Source: JAPLMI01 sp043798375 (GTDB lineage: Bacteria; Omnitrophota; Gorgyraeia; 2-01-FULL-45-10). From it: 38,419 nucleotides of DNA. Under the pieces are notes generated by a model. That model saw nothing but the letters and a program-made list of their open reading frames with translations, ran no database searches and was not told the origin of the DNA. The stretch covers positions 1 through 38,419 of the forward strand of contig JAZDOS010000014.1 of NCBI GenBank assembly GCA_043798375.1, given 5' to 3'. Below, one piece after another: positions 30,286 through 38,419 of this stretch (position 1 is the first letter of the stretch; every line of letters begins with the position of its first letter). The position numbers and the translations under genes are program-made.

Positions 30286-30331
30286 TCTAACCTGACAAAT
30301 CTAACCAGGTTAGATTTGTCAGGTTAGATTA
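30283..30331. repeat. Long perfect hairpin between ribH and nusB
   Basis: A 24-base arm (30283-30306) beginning TAATCTAACCTGAC is followed after one base by its exact reverse complement (30308-30331). Each arm holds two copies of TCTAACC (30286-30292, 30300-30306) or GGTTAGA (30308-30314, 30322-30328), allowing shorter alternative pairings. The nusB start is 17 bases later, with its own ribosome site GAGGAG outside the stem. No T run follows. Confidence 0.85.
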
Positions 30332-30348
30332 AGACGAGGAGAAGCGTT

Positions 30349-30798
30349 ATGCGGAAACGGACGAAGGCGCGCGAATGCGCGCTGAAGATACTTTATGCGG
30401 TTGATATAACGAATGAAGACGCGAAAAAGTGTATCGATACGTTCTGGAAGAATCACGAGGAGATCGATAGCGAGGTCGAGGCATTCGCAAATCAGCTCGT
30501 CCTCGGCGTCTCGAATAACAGCGTTGCGATCGACAAGCTAATATCGAGCCACACGACGAACTGGCAGCTTAAGCGTATGGCGGTCATAGACAGGAACATC
30601 CTGCGTTTCGCGACATACGAGCTTCTCTATATGGAGGAGATTCCGCCGAAGGTCTCGATCAATGAGGCGATCGATATCGCCAAACGCTACGGAGACAAGG
30701 ATTCGGGAAAGTTCGTAAACGGCATACTGGACAGCGTCAATAAGAACGAAGGGCGGAAGGTAAGCCATGATGAGCGAGCGAAGCGGGTCGAACCATGA
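30349..30798 (+). CDS. nusB: Transcription antitermination factor NusB
   Basis: A 149-residue NusB. RKRTKARECALKILYAVD is the N-terminal RNA-binding helix, and WQLKRMAVIDRNILRFATYELLY with IPPKVSINEAIDIAKRYGDKDSGKFVNGILD, split here into two reads, are the most conserved parts. NusB pairs with NusE (S10) on boxA RNA to promote antitermination in rRNA operons. nusB commonly follows ribH in bacteria, as here. The 3' end overlaps the PHP gene by four bases (ATGA). Confidence 0.95.
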   Translation: MRKRTKARECALKILYAVDITNEDAKKCIDTFWKNHEEIDSEVEAFANQLVLGVSNNSVAIDKLISSHTTNWQLKRMAVIDRNILRFATYELLYMEEIPPKVSINEAIDIAKRYGDKDSGKFVNGILDSVNKNEGRKVSHDERAKRVEP

Positions 30799-31631
30799 AA
30801 TACGCGGATCTTCACATCCATACCTATTATTCCGATTCGACATTTTCACCGGAAGAGGTAATGGCCGCCGCCCATAAAAAAGGCCTGACTGCTATAGCCA
30901 TATGTGACCACGACTGCGTTGACGGTATAGGCCCTTGCGAGGAACTTGCCTCGTCCTTGGGCATAGAAGTAGTTCCCGGCGTAGAGCTTACCGTTGAAAA
31001 AGAAGATGCCGAGATTCACATCCTCGGCTATTGCATCAATTGGAAGGATGAGGAATTCCGCAAAAAGATGAAGGTCCTTCAGGACGCGAGGGTCGAGCGC
31101 ATACACAGGATGGTGGAGAAACTGGAAGCCGAAGGCATTCCCGTAAAAGCGGATGAGATATTCAAGCTTGCGGGGAAGGGCACCGTCGGAAGGCTTCACG
31201 TCGCCCGGGCGGTATTGCAGACCGGAAAGATAAGAAATTTTAAGGAGATATTCGAAAAGTATATCGGGTTCCTGAAGCCTTGCTACGTTTCCAATATAAG
31301 ATTCACCCCGGCTGAAGCGATTGGCGCGATCCGGAAAGTCGGCGGCGTTCCGGTGCTCGCCCACCCGCGGACGATGGGCAGGGACGAATATATTCCGGAA
31401 TTGATAGAATGCGGCTTACGCGGAATAGAGGTATATCATACTGACCATAGCCAGAGCGCGCGCAAGCATTATCAGGAAATCGCCGAAAGATACGGCATCC
31501 TTGTTACGGGCGGCTCCGACTGCCACGGCTTGGGAAAGGGCCGGGCGTTGATAGGTACGGTGAGAGTGCCGTATGAGCTTGTTGAGAGGCTAAAAAAAGA
31601 GTCCGAGAAGATCTCCCATGAATACAGATGA
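30795..31631 (+). CDS. PHP-domain phosphoesterase (YciV/TrpH-like)
   Basis: A 278-residue PHP-domain protein. ADLHIHTYYSDSTFSPEE (His7, His9 and an acidic residue), AICDHDCVDGI, GVELTVEKEDAEIHILGY, GRLHVARAV, VLAHPRT and TGGSDCHGL supply the metal-binding His/Asp set. A helical insert at about 105-185 is typical of the YciV branch, known as RNase AM or 3',5'-nucleoside bisphosphate phosphatase, which removes 5' nucleotides from short RNAs. It overlaps nusB by four bases and ribD by 14, so it is a firm part of the operon even though it has no role in riboflavin synthesis. Confidence 0.88.
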   Translation: MKYADLHIHTYYSDSTFSPEEVMAAAHKKGLTAIAICDHDCVDGIGPCEELASSLGIEVVPGVELTVEKEDAEIHILGYCINWKDEEFRKKMKVLQDARVERIHRMVEKLEAEGIPVKADEIFKLAGKGTVGRLHVARAVLQTGKIRNFKEIFEKYIGFLKPCYVSNIRFTPAEAIGAIRKVGGVPVLAHPRTMGRDEYIPELIECGLRGIEVYHTDHSQSARKHYQEIAERYGILVTGGSDCHGLGKGRALIGTVRVPYELVERLKKESEKISHEYR

Positions 31632-32649
31632 AAAATACATGCGCGTCGCGCTGAACCTAGCGAAGAAGGGCGAAGGATTCACCAGCCCGAATCCGATGGT
31701 TGGCGCGGTTATTGTGAAGAACGGCAGGATCGTCGGGAAAGGCTATCATAAAAGATGCGGATCGGCGCACGCGGAGGTGAACGCGGTCAAAGACGCCGGA
31801 AAGAAAGCCGGGGGCGCATCCCTTTACGTGACCCTGGAGCCATGCGACCGCTTCGGACGAACTCCGCCGTGCACGGATGCTTTGATTGAAAGCGGTATAA
31901 AAAGAGCCGTAATAGCGATGAAGGACCCCAACCCCGCCAATAACGGCCGCGGCATAAAGAAACTCGCCGGCAGCGGGATAAAAGTCAAGACAGGGGTTTT
32001 AAGGAAAGAAGCCATAGCCTTAAATAAGCCCTACATAAAGTTTATAACGAAAAAGCTGCCCTACGTTACCGTTAAGATGGCCGAGTCCATCGACGGAAAA
32101 ATCGCGGCAAAAAGCGGCGAATCCAGATGGATCACAGGTGAAGAGTCCGGGCGGTACGTTCATAGCCTTCGCGCAAAGTCCGACGCTGTTATGGTCGGCG
32201 CGAACACGATATTGAAAGACGACTCCTTGTTGTTGAGTAAACGGTCCGGTGCAAAACAGCCCGTAAGAATCGTTGTGTGCGGCCGCAGGACGATCCCCGG
32301 AAATGCCAGGATTTTTTCGCAAATAGATAAGTCTCCTGTAATCCTTGCGCGGTCTAAGGCCGGCAGGATGGATTTGAGGCGGCTTCTTTCGGAGCTTGCT
32401 AAACGCGAAATCGCGAATATCCTTGTCGAAGGCGGCGGAGAGCTCGTCGCGAGCCTTGTGGAAGAGCGGCTCGTCGACCGCTTCCTATTCTTCATCGCGC
32501 CGAAGATAATCGGCGGCAGGCTCGCCAAAACGGCCGTTGAGGGGGTGGGCGTTGACAGGATAAGCCGCGCGATTCCGCTGAAATTCGTTAAGATAAAAAG
32601 ATTCAAGGAAGATATTCTTATCGAGGCAGAGGTGAGCAGAAGGGCATAG
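31618..32649 (+). CDS. ribD: Bifunctional riboflavin deaminase / reductase RibD
   Basis: A 343-residue two-domain enzyme. The N-terminal deaminase has the zinc site His51-Ala-Glu53 plus Cys76 and Cys85 in LEPCDRFGRTPPCTD, and TSPNPMVGAVIV. The C-terminal reductase (from about 145) has VTVKMAESIDGKIA, SRWITGEESGRYVHSLRA, AVMVGANTILKDDSLL and ILVEGGGELVASLV. It deaminates the GTP cyclohydrolase product and reduces its ribose side chain. The start overlaps the PHP gene by 14 bases; AAGATCTCCC gives only a weak ribosome site, so coupling is likely. Confidence 0.95.
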   Translation: MNTDEKYMRVALNLAKKGEGFTSPNPMVGAVIVKNGRIVGKGYHKRCGSAHAEVNAVKDAGKKAGGASLYVTLEPCDRFGRTPPCTDALIESGIKRAVIAMKDPNPANNGRGIKKLAGSGIKVKTGVLRKEAIALNKPYIKFITKKLPYVTVKMAESIDGKIAAKSGESRWITGEESGRYVHSLRAKSDAVMVGANTILKDDSLLLSKRSGAKQPVRIVVCGRRTIPGNARIFSQIDKSPVILARSKAGRMDLRRLLSELAKREIANILVEGGGELVASLVEERLVDRFLFFIAPKIIGGRLAKTAVEGVGVDRISRAIPLKFVKIKRFKEDILIEAEVSRRA

Positions 32650-32653
32650 CAGA

Positions 32654-33301
32654 ATGTTTACCGGAATAATAAGCCAGACGGGTATTGTGAAGAGATTCGG
32701 GAAAACCGGCCCCGTTTACAGACTGGAGGCCGAATCCTCCGATATACCCAAAGACGCCGCGACAGGTGATAGCGTAGCCGTTAACGGCGCCTGCCTTACC
32801 TTGGTCGAAAAGAGCCCGAAGTTTATGGGTTTCGATGTAATGGAAGAGACTGTAAAAAGATCGACGCTGTCAGAATTAAAGGCGGGTGATACGGTTAACC
32901 TGGAATGGCCTTTAAGGGCCGGCGAGGCAATAGGCGGCCATTTTGTGCAGGGCCACGTCGATTGCACAGGCTGGATAGCCGATATCAGAAAAAGCGGCGG
33001 CGAATCATCTATAGAAGTAGAGTTTCCACCGGAGTTCGAAAGGCTTATTGCGGAGAAAGGCTCTGTGGCGTTGGACGGCATAAGCCTGACGGTAGGGGAT
33101 GTTCAAAAGAACAGATTTAAGGTTTATATAATTCCTCACACTTTAAATATTACGAACCTCGGCTCGAAACGCGCCGGTGATAAGGTGAACCTGGAATTCG
33201 ACATCATAGGAAAGTATATGGCGAGGTTTGAAGACCTGAAGGCGGGCGGCAGGGTGACAGAAAAATTTTTAAGGGATAATGGGTTTTTTTTCATGGTATA
33301 G
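32654..33301 (+). CDS. ribE: Riboflavin synthase alpha chain
   Basis: A 215-residue riboflavin synthase, which dismutates two lumazines to riboflavin. It has the two tandem lumazine-binding domains: MFTGIISQTGIV and GACLTLVEKSPKFMGFDVMEET in the first, GHFVQGHVDCTGWIADI and KGSVALDGISLTVGDVQ with IIPHTLNITNLGSKRAGDKVNLE in the second. It ends the operon: the stop lies within a 13-base-pair hairpin, and an intrinsic terminator follows at 33375-33405. With ribBA, ribH and ribD it completes the pathway apart from the phosphatase step. Confidence 0.95.
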   Translation: MFTGIISQTGIVKRFGKTGPVYRLEAESSDIPKDAATGDSVAVNGACLTLVEKSPKFMGFDVMEETVKRSTLSELKAGDTVNLEWPLRAGEAIGGHFVQGHVDCTGWIADIRKSGGESSIEVEFPPEFERLIAEKGSVALDGISLTVGDVQKNRFKVYIIPHTLNITNLGSKRAGDKVNLEFDIIGKYMARFEDLKAGGRVTEKFLRDNGFFFMV

Positions 33302-33405
33302 GAAAGTATAAAACACTTTCCTATACCACTGAAAATCGCATACAAGTTATCGCGAAGCGATTTTCTTGTCGGGAGGGTAGCTAAAAAAAGCGCTACCCTT
33401 TTTTT
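33295..33405 (+). terminator. Hairpins and intrinsic terminator after ribE
   Basis: Three stems in a row: GGTATAGGAAAGT/ACTTTCCTATACC (33295-33307/33315-33327, overlapping the ribE stop), GAAAATCGC/GCGATTTTC (33331-33339/33357-33365), and GGGTAGC/GCTACCC (33375-33381/33392-33398) followed by seven T (33399-33405). The last one is the terminator proper. Confidence 0.85.
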
Positions 33406-33425
33406 CTAACGTACGCGGAAATCCC

Positions 33426-35201
33426 ATGATTTTTTCCATTTTTACGAAAGTAAAAGATTCCATTTATGAAAGCGCCTTCAGGCACAAGCACGGCGTAAGA
33501 TGGATACTGGCCTTTATAGTCGCTATCATCGTGCTCGTCCTGTATGAATTTGACGTTTTGGGCAGGTTCGAGCTTATGAGCCTGGATTACCGTTTTATCC
33601 TCAGGCGCCCTGTTATAGAAACTTCACCCATAGTTTTCATAGACATGAGTGAAGACTCTATAGAGGCGATAGGAAGATGGCCCTGGCCAAGGAAATGGCA
33701 TGCCGCCCTCATCAAGATCCTCTCCGAATACAACTCAAACGCGATAGCGCTGGACATCCTTTTCTCCGAACCCCAGGATGGGGCGGATGACAGCGCCCTG
33801 GAAGAGGCGATAAGGCAGGCAGGGAATGTCTATCTTCCCATATTGTATAATCTGAAGGCGGGCGATACAAAGTATGTATACAGCGGCTACGGCATAAGCT
33901 CCATCACAAGGCCGCTTCCGATTTTCGAAAAAGAAGTGAAGGGCATCGGCCACATCAACGCCGTTCCGGATTCGGACGGTATCCTGAGAAGGGCGCCGGC
34001 CATCGTTAAATTCGGGGATATTACGACGTATCAGTTCGGCCTGAAAATGGGGTTTGACATGTTGGGAGTAAAAAACAGGGATATAGTTTTTTGTCCCCGC
34101 ACCCATTTTATCCTGGCCGGCATGCCCGGCGATAAAATTATGAAAATACCTCTCGACGATAATAACCAGATCGTAATAAACTGGCAGGGAAGGTGGGGAA
34201 AAGAATTCAGGCACTATTCATATATAGATATCGTACATTCGTATGCCATGATCAAAAAGGGCAAAACGCCCATAATCGATTTGAACGAGTTAAAGAACAA
34301 GGTTTGTATAATAGGCCTTACCGCCTCGGGGCTTACGGATATAAAACCGGTTCCTATCCAGAATCTCTATCCGGCCGTAGGGATTAACGCGATGATACTG
34401 AACAGCGCCCTGAAAAATGATTTTCTATACATGCTTCCGAAAAGGTACAACATCCTTATCGTAATTCTGATATCGATATTCGTCACTCTCTTCCTGTCGA
34501 ATTTTCGTATTTTGGGCGGCATGCTGATGTCCATAGCCACCATAGTTATCTATTTCGTTTTTTCGATCATAGCCTTCAGCCTTTTCAGCACGGTGATATT
34601 GACATTTTATCCGATACTGGCCGTATTCCTGTCCTATAGCCTCACATCGCTCTATACGCAGATCCTTCAATCCGTTGAGCGGATGCGCCTCTTCAAACAG
34701 GCGACGAGAGACGGGCTCACATATCTGTATAACATAAGGCATTTCAATCTTTTGCTTGAAGCCGAATTCAAAAATGTCTCCATGTATAAATCAAGGCGGC
34801 TTTCGATCATAATGTCCGACATAGATAATTTCAAGCATATAAACGATACATACGGCCATCAGGCGGGCGATACCATACTGAGGGAATTTGCCAGGACGAT
34901 GCAGTCGAAATGCAGGGAGACAGACGTGGTTGCCAGATACGGCGGAGAGGAATTTATCGTGATGCTGACAGGGGCCGGAGAAAAACAGGCTTTTGATGTT
35001 GCGGAGAAAATCCGGCTCGCGGTGGAAGCCAAGAAGTTTAAGTTTAAATCGGAGACATACAATACTACTATAAGCCTGGGCGTCGCGGAATATTCAAATG
35101 AGAAGGATAAAGATGATTTAATAGAGAAAGCGGACAAGGCGCTGTACAAGGCCAAGCACGAAGGGAAGAACCGCACATGCCCGGCTTCATCGGTCGCGTG
35201 A
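33426..35201 (+). CDS. CHASE2-GGDEF membrane diguanylate cyclase
   Basis: A 591-residue sensor. A first membrane segment lies at about 26-45; the CHASE2 domain outside the membrane runs from about 50 to 330 (DYRFILRRPV, IVFIDMSEDSIEAIGRWPWPRKWHA, split, and LDILFSEPQDGADD, GITASG-like IIGLTASGLTDIK). Three membrane segments follow between about 338 and 415. The GGDEF domain (about 425-590) has GGEEF at 506-510 and an intact RxxD inhibitory site (RETD) five residues before it. It should turn an envelope signal into c-di-GMP. The 3' end overlaps the next gene, on the opposite strand, by 15 bases. Confidence 0.92.
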   Translation: MIFSIFTKVKDSIYESAFRHKHGVRWILAFIVAIIVLVLYEFDVLGRFELMSLDYRFILRRPVIETSPIVFIDMSEDSIEAIGRWPWPRKWHAALIKILSEYNSNAIALDILFSEPQDGADDSALEEAIRQAGNVYLPILYNLKAGDTKYVYSGYGISSITRPLPIFEKEVKGIGHINAVPDSDGILRRAPAIVKFGDITTYQFGLKMGFDMLGVKNRDIVFCPRTHFILAGMPGDKIMKIPLDDNNQIVINWQGRWGKEFRHYSYIDIVHSYAMIKKGKTPIIDLNELKNKVCIIGLTASGLTDIKPVPIQNLYPAVGINAMILNSALKNDFLYMLPKRYNILIVILISIFVTLFLSNFRILGGMLMSIATIVIYFVFSIIAFSLFSTVILTFYPILAVFLSYSLTSLYTQILQSVERMRLFKQATRDGLTYLYNIRHFNLLLEAEFKNVSMYKSRRLSIIMSDIDNFKHINDTYGHQAGDTILREFARTMQSKCRETDVVARYGGEEFIVMLTGAGEKQAFDVAEKIRLAVEAKKFKFKSETYNTTISLGVAEYSNEKDKDDLIEKADKALYKAKHEGKNRTCPASSVA

Positions 35202-36671
35202 AACCTTTAGGATGATATCGTGGTTTTCCGGGGTATCTTTCATAAATAAGGCCGTATAACCATCAAACGCAACTATCCTCCAGTCGCGCGAGTTCTGAAG
35301 CACCCTGCCGATAAAATCTTCCTTTTCACCCGGCCCGTAAGAAAGAAGGCACATCGTTACATTGTATTTGTTCAGCTTGTCTTCCCAACCCTTCTTTGTG
35401 GTCAGGATGTGAAAGTAGTCGTCGATCCAGAACTCGGCTTTATCATAAGCCTCGAATCTGCCGTCGATAAAAACCCTGTAATCGGGATATAGGAACCATA
35501 TCATCGGGCCTCCGAGCGGCATATCGTTGAATATATTGCCGCGAGGCTTATTCTTTTTAATAAAGTCAAAAATTTCGGAAGGGTAAAACGGCTTATAAAA
35601 ACCGAACCCGAAACAGTATACTTTATCCGGGATGACAACAAAGGCAAGAAGGCCTGCCCAGAGCGCGACAAGAAGGGCATATTTTACGAGGCCTTTTGAT
35701 ATAGCCCGGGCGGCTGCCGGAAATTTCTTTATCGTCGCGATGCCGAGATCAAACAAGATAGGAATAGCCACAATAGCGTAGAAGAGGATATTCCTGTTTG
35801 TCTTGACGGCCAGGACGGAAAAAGCCGAAAAGATAAGGATATTTCCCGTCCCGAGCCTCTCCCTGTTGACGGCGGCAAGAACGATCGCCGAAAATAAGGT
35901 CGCATAAAAGAGTTTATAGGTAATAATATTGGAGACCTGGTATTCCGCGACGATCCTGCTATACAGAGGCTCGAACAGGCAGTTGAGGGCAAATAGGATC
36001 CCATTAATGCCGTTGGGATTTATGGTAATTAAAATCCAGACCCCCGCTATAAGGCCCGCCGCGGCAAAGGCCGGAACGCGGGAAGGCCTGGGGATGACGG
36101 CGGCCAGCGCCAGGAATAAGATGCCGTATATGAAACCGGCATGCATCTGAACCCAGACGATGAAGAGAAGGAGGATGAGCCATTTGGCGTCGTCTCTGAA
36201 TTTATCGCGCAAAACCAGGTATTGCAAAATGGCGAGAAAGAGCGCGCTGAATATGAATGGCCTTTCGAAAAAATGGTGCCTTACCAAGAGCGCGAATACG
36301 GTAAGGAGAATCAATTTAAAGAAAAAGTAGTTTTTGTCTATGATATTTAATGTCAGGAAAAGGGCGCCTATCGTCAGCAGGAATACGAGCACCCTTAACA
36401 TGATGATGCCTTTATATCCGCCGTAAAGATTCGCAAGATACCAGGTGAACGCGCCCGCCCACTGATGGAGCGCCCATGTGTGGTCGGGCATAGTGAACGA
36501 GAATGTATTCCTGGTGGGTATCCCCCGCTCTTTCGCTATGAGTTCGCCGGTCTTTATATGAAATCCGATATCTACATCGGAGATGTTGAAAAACACGCAC
36601 CCCGCGGCAAAGATCAAAAAAAGAACCAGGAGAATAGTTTTTATGGCCGCACCACCCCTTTGTATCCGCAC
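35187..36671 (-). CDS. Polytopic membrane protein, GT-C glycosyltransferase-like
   Basis: A 494-residue protein with about ten hydrophobic segments (first at residues 11-29, more through about 360) and a soluble C-terminal domain of about 130 residues (IFNDMPLGGPMIWFLYPDYRVFIDGRFEAYDK is its start, split here). The first loop has DVDIGFHIKTGELI and WALHQWAG, where acidic and His residues just after the first membrane helix match the plan of GT-C enzymes that use lipid-linked sugars. No family can be named with confidence. It overlaps the upstream TMTC-like gene by 31 bases and converges on the CHASE2 gene. A role in glycosylation of surface molecules is inferred from fold type. Confidence 0.7.
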   Translation of the reverse strand: MRIQRGGAAIKTILLVLFLIFAAGCVFFNISDVDIGFHIKTGELIAKERGIPTRNTFSFTMPDHTWALHQWAGAFTWYLANLYGGYKGIIMLRVLVFLLTIGALFLTLNIIDKNYFFFKLILLTVFALLVRHHFFERPFIFSALFLAILQYLVLRDKFRDDAKWLILLLFIVWVQMHAGFIYGILFLALAAVIPRPSRVPAFAAAGLIAGVWILITINPNGINGILFALNCLFEPLYSRIVAEYQVSNIITYKLFYATLFSAIVLAAVNRERLGTGNILIFSAFSVLAVKTNRNILFYAIVAIPILFDLGIATIKKFPAAARAISKGLVKYALLVALWAGLLAFVVIPDKVYCFGFGFYKPFYPSEIFDFIKKNKPRGNIFNDMPLGGPMIWFLYPDYRVFIDGRFEAYDKAEFWIDDYFHILTTKKGWEDKLNKYNVTMCLLSYGPGEKEDFIGRVLQNSRDWRIVAFDGYTALFMKDTPENHDIILKVSRDR

Positions 36672-38101
36672 GATACGGCTTTTTTAAGAGCATCGTCGGA
36701 CTCTTCGGTCCGCCCCAGGCTTGCGAGCGCGATGGCCCTGTTATAATGCGCGTCAGGATCGGCGGGGCACAGCCTTACGGCGGTGTCGAACCACCGGAGG
36801 GCCCCGGCATGATTTCCTTTCATGCCTTCCATGACTCCAAGGTCCACGTAACTTTTTATGTAAGACGGATCTATTTTAGTTGCCATAAGCTCAAGATCTC
36901 TCGCTGTTTCAATGTTGCCGGTCTGCAAAAGAATTAACCCGAGGTTGCGGGCGTATTCAGCTTTATCTCCGGCAGGTATATCTGATTTATCCTTAGCCTT
37001 TTCCCATAATTCCCGGGCAAGAGGCAGCGCCTCTTCATATTTTCCTTCACCAATCAGATGCGCGATAAGATTGACCCGCGGGTTTATTACGCCGGGCGGG
37101 GTATCGCGCACGGCCGCGGTGAAAAGAGTTACATTATCTTTCCATACATTTGCCCTTGCCGATGACTTCGCGCCGCAGGCTATAAGTATGACGGCTATGA
37201 CCGCGAGCGCCGTTTTTTGGCCTAAACGTCTCTCTATATACTGTATAGCAGATGCCGCCAGAATCGCGAAACCGGCCAGGGGTATGTACAAGAACCTTTC
37301 TGCCATATACGCGTTGACCTGAATTATGTTCGAAAAAGGCAAGAGGCAAATGATGACCCACACCAGCCCGAAAGACCCGATCGGCCACGCCTTGCGGATT
37401 AAAAACAGGCTTGCGGCAAACAGGCCAAGCGCGCCTCCGTAAGCCCATACCTGCCAGTCACTAAAAGATTGAAGCGGAGTTATCCATGAATAATCGATGA
37501 CAAGCCTGTGAGGATAGACGAGAAGGCCCAAATATTTTACCCCCACTTTAAACATCGTCAGCATCGTAGGAATAAAACCGCCGGCAAGATAAGCCGTTTG
37601 CGCCATATGGCCTATCAGAAGATATCTCCAAAGAAGGTAGAGGCCTCCCGTCAGGAATAGGGAAGATGCGGCAATCCATAAATTGGCGGGGGGAATACCC
37701 TTGCAGGAATTCCGGATATCCCCGGCCCAATATTCATATCCCAGGATTATAAGCGGAAATACTATGGCAGACTCTTTCGAGAGGCAGGCCAGAAGATATA
37801 GCGCCGCCAAAATAAGAAGCTGCCGGATCCGTAACGCATGAGGCCGCCACCTGAGCCATAACAGGAAAGCGCCGAGAAAAAATAGCCCCGCAAGGAGATC
37901 GTCGCGGGATTTAACCCACGCCGCAACCTCGCATTGCACCGGGTGCAGGAGATACAGCGCCCCCGCGAATATCGGGGCGAGCCATCCTCCCAATAGTCGT
38001 TTCACGATCAGGAAGACGAGCAAAGCGTTTACCAGATGAAGGATGAGGTTATGGGTGCGCCAAGAGAAGCTTGTAATATCCAGTTGGTGGAAATCCAACA
38101 T
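36641..38101 (-). CDS. TMTC-like membrane protein with C-terminal TPR repeats, N-terminus missing
   Basis: A 486-residue protein with about eight membrane segments (residues 20-320) and a TPR region (about 370-480, e.g. YVDLGVMEGMKGNHAGALRWF and AHYNRAIALASLGRTEES). THNLILHLVNALLVFLI and LHPVQCEVAAWVKSRDDLLAGLF match the second and third membrane regions of TMTC-type (DUF1736) proteins, GT-C O-mannosyltransferase relatives. Those proteins begin 80-110 residues earlier with a first membrane helix and an acidic pair that is essential in GT-C enzymes. Here an in-frame stop (38113-38111) stands just upstream, and the sequence beyond is unrelated. The gene therefore looks truncated at its 5' end. 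It overlaps the next gene by 31 bases. Confidence 0.75.
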   Translation of the reverse strand: MLDFHQLDITSFSWRTHNLILHLVNALLVFLIVKRLLGGWLAPIFAGALYLLHPVQCEVAAWVKSRDDLLAGLFFLGAFLLWLRWRPHALRIRQLLILAALYLLACLSKESAIVFPLIILGYEYWAGDIRNSCKGIPPANLWIAASSLFLTGGLYLLWRYLLIGHMAQTAYLAGGFIPTMLTMFKVGVKYLGLLVYPHRLVIDYSWITPLQSFSDWQVWAYGGALGLFAASLFLIRKAWPIGSFGLVWVIICLLPFSNIIQVNAYMAERFLYIPLAGFAILAASAIQYIERRLGQKTALAVIAVILIACGAKSSARANVWKDNVTLFTAAVRDTPPGVINPRVNLIAHLIGEGKYEEALPLARELWEKAKDKSDIPAGDKAEYARNLGLILLQTGNIETARDLELMATKIDPSYIKSYVDLGVMEGMKGNHAGALRWFDTAVRLCPADPDAHYNRAIALASLGRTEESDDALKKAVSCGYKGVVRP

Positions 38102-38419
38102 GGGGAAAGATTAGCCATCACCCCAGAACCAACCTTTGCACCAAACAGGGTAACTTGTCTTCGTGAAGCCAAAGGAGCGGGATATAGGGCTACAACGCAA
38201 GTGAAGGAATTGAGCCCCGAAATTATCCATTGTGTCGGAGGTCGATACTGTTCATTTAGTATAAGACAGAACTCCTGCAACCGTAAATGGCAAGGTTGCG
38301 AGAGCCCGACGGGGTCTGAGACCGTTGCACTATATCAAAAGGATGTTGCAGGAACTTGGGAGAACCGATATATTGCCGACAGGGCATGTGATAACAAGCC
38401 TATAAATGGCAAGGACGCA
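38102..38419. other. Structured segment, possible mobile-element edge (group II intron or similar)
   Basis: This 318-base stretch has no clear gene. It is rich in stems: GCAACC/GGTTGC (38277-38282/38294-38299), an alternative TCCTGCAAC/GTTGCAGGA (38273-38281/38345-38353) and GGTC/GACC around 38314-38324. The forward frame from 38102 stays open to the window end but its product has no recognisable domain. Near the edge, an ATG after TAA (38394-38396) reads MART, a plausible start for a reverse-transcriptase-type protein, but too little is visible. Its left border coincides with the truncated end of the TMTC-like gene, which fits an insertion. Confidence 0.3.

Noticed and set aside
38029..38280. 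Minus-strand open frame of 83 codons at the TMTC junction
   Set aside because: It runs out of frame into the TMTC-like gene and its product has no domain; the region is better seen as a structured element.

Overview
The window looks like a chromosome piece from an uncultured bacterium of moderate G+C content with tightly packed, often overlapping genes. The overall style (a giant multidomain secreted protein, many short palindromic repeats between and inside genes, a hinge-less Smc, an exported MEMO-AMMECR1 fusion) points to a candidate phylum such as Omnitrophota. That placement is an inference from gene style; no ribosomal marker is present.

Layout. 1-842: end of an IS630-type transposase, cutA, and a tRNA-Ala(CGC) whose 5' end overlaps the cutA stop. 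843-6311: repeat-rich spacer, exported MEMO-AMMECR1 fusion, membrane-anchored repeat protein, rsmE, mtaB and a GT2 glycosyltransferase, mostly overlapping end to end. 6308-11976: its own promoter, then fabG-acpP-fabF, an acyl-CoA dehydrogenase and etfB-etfA, where EtfA carries an N-terminal two-cluster ferredoxin domain. 12059-13703: an AbiE-type toxin-antitoxin pair with promoter, perfect operator-like inverted repeat and terminator. 13816-21768: a 2650-codon gene for an exported protein with three HExxH regions, two nucleotidyltransferase folds and a GNAT-like fold, interrupted by an intein-type Hint domain. Where an intein would carry a homing endonuclease, this one carries a small gene on the opposite strand with its own promoter and ribosome binding site. 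21909-26499: an AAA/DUF4143 ATPase and an Smc that has lost its hinge and carries CxxC at the mid-point of the coiled coil. 26506-28194 (minus): a GAF-GGDEF diguanylate cyclase and a small exported protein. 28216-33405: divergent promoters, an FMN riboswitch with terminator, and ribBA-ribH-nusB-PHP-ribD-ribE. 33426-38101: a CHASE2-GGDEF cyclase converging on two polytopic membrane proteins (a GT-C-like protein and a TMTC-like TPR protein that lacks its N-terminus). 38102-38419: a structured segment, probably the edge of a mobile element.

Functional units. The rib operon encodes all four riboflavin enzymes (as RibBA, RibD, RibH, RibE) under FMN control. The fab genes sit directly before a flavin-based dehydrogenase/ETF module, which suggests electron-transfer-flavoprotein-linked reduction or oxidation of acyl chains. 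Two GGDEF proteins with intact inhibitory sites indicate c-di-GMP signalling.

The most unusual things are: the intein with a nested antisense gene inside the giant exported protein; the Smc with a Rad50-like CxxC in place of a hinge; and a set of hairpins just upstream of start codons, several built from repeated short words so that they can fold in two ways, two of which also share sequence with compensatory changes. Related palindromes and heptanucleotide arrays have entered coding sequences in frame (mtaB, the giant gene) and one arm of the riboswitch.
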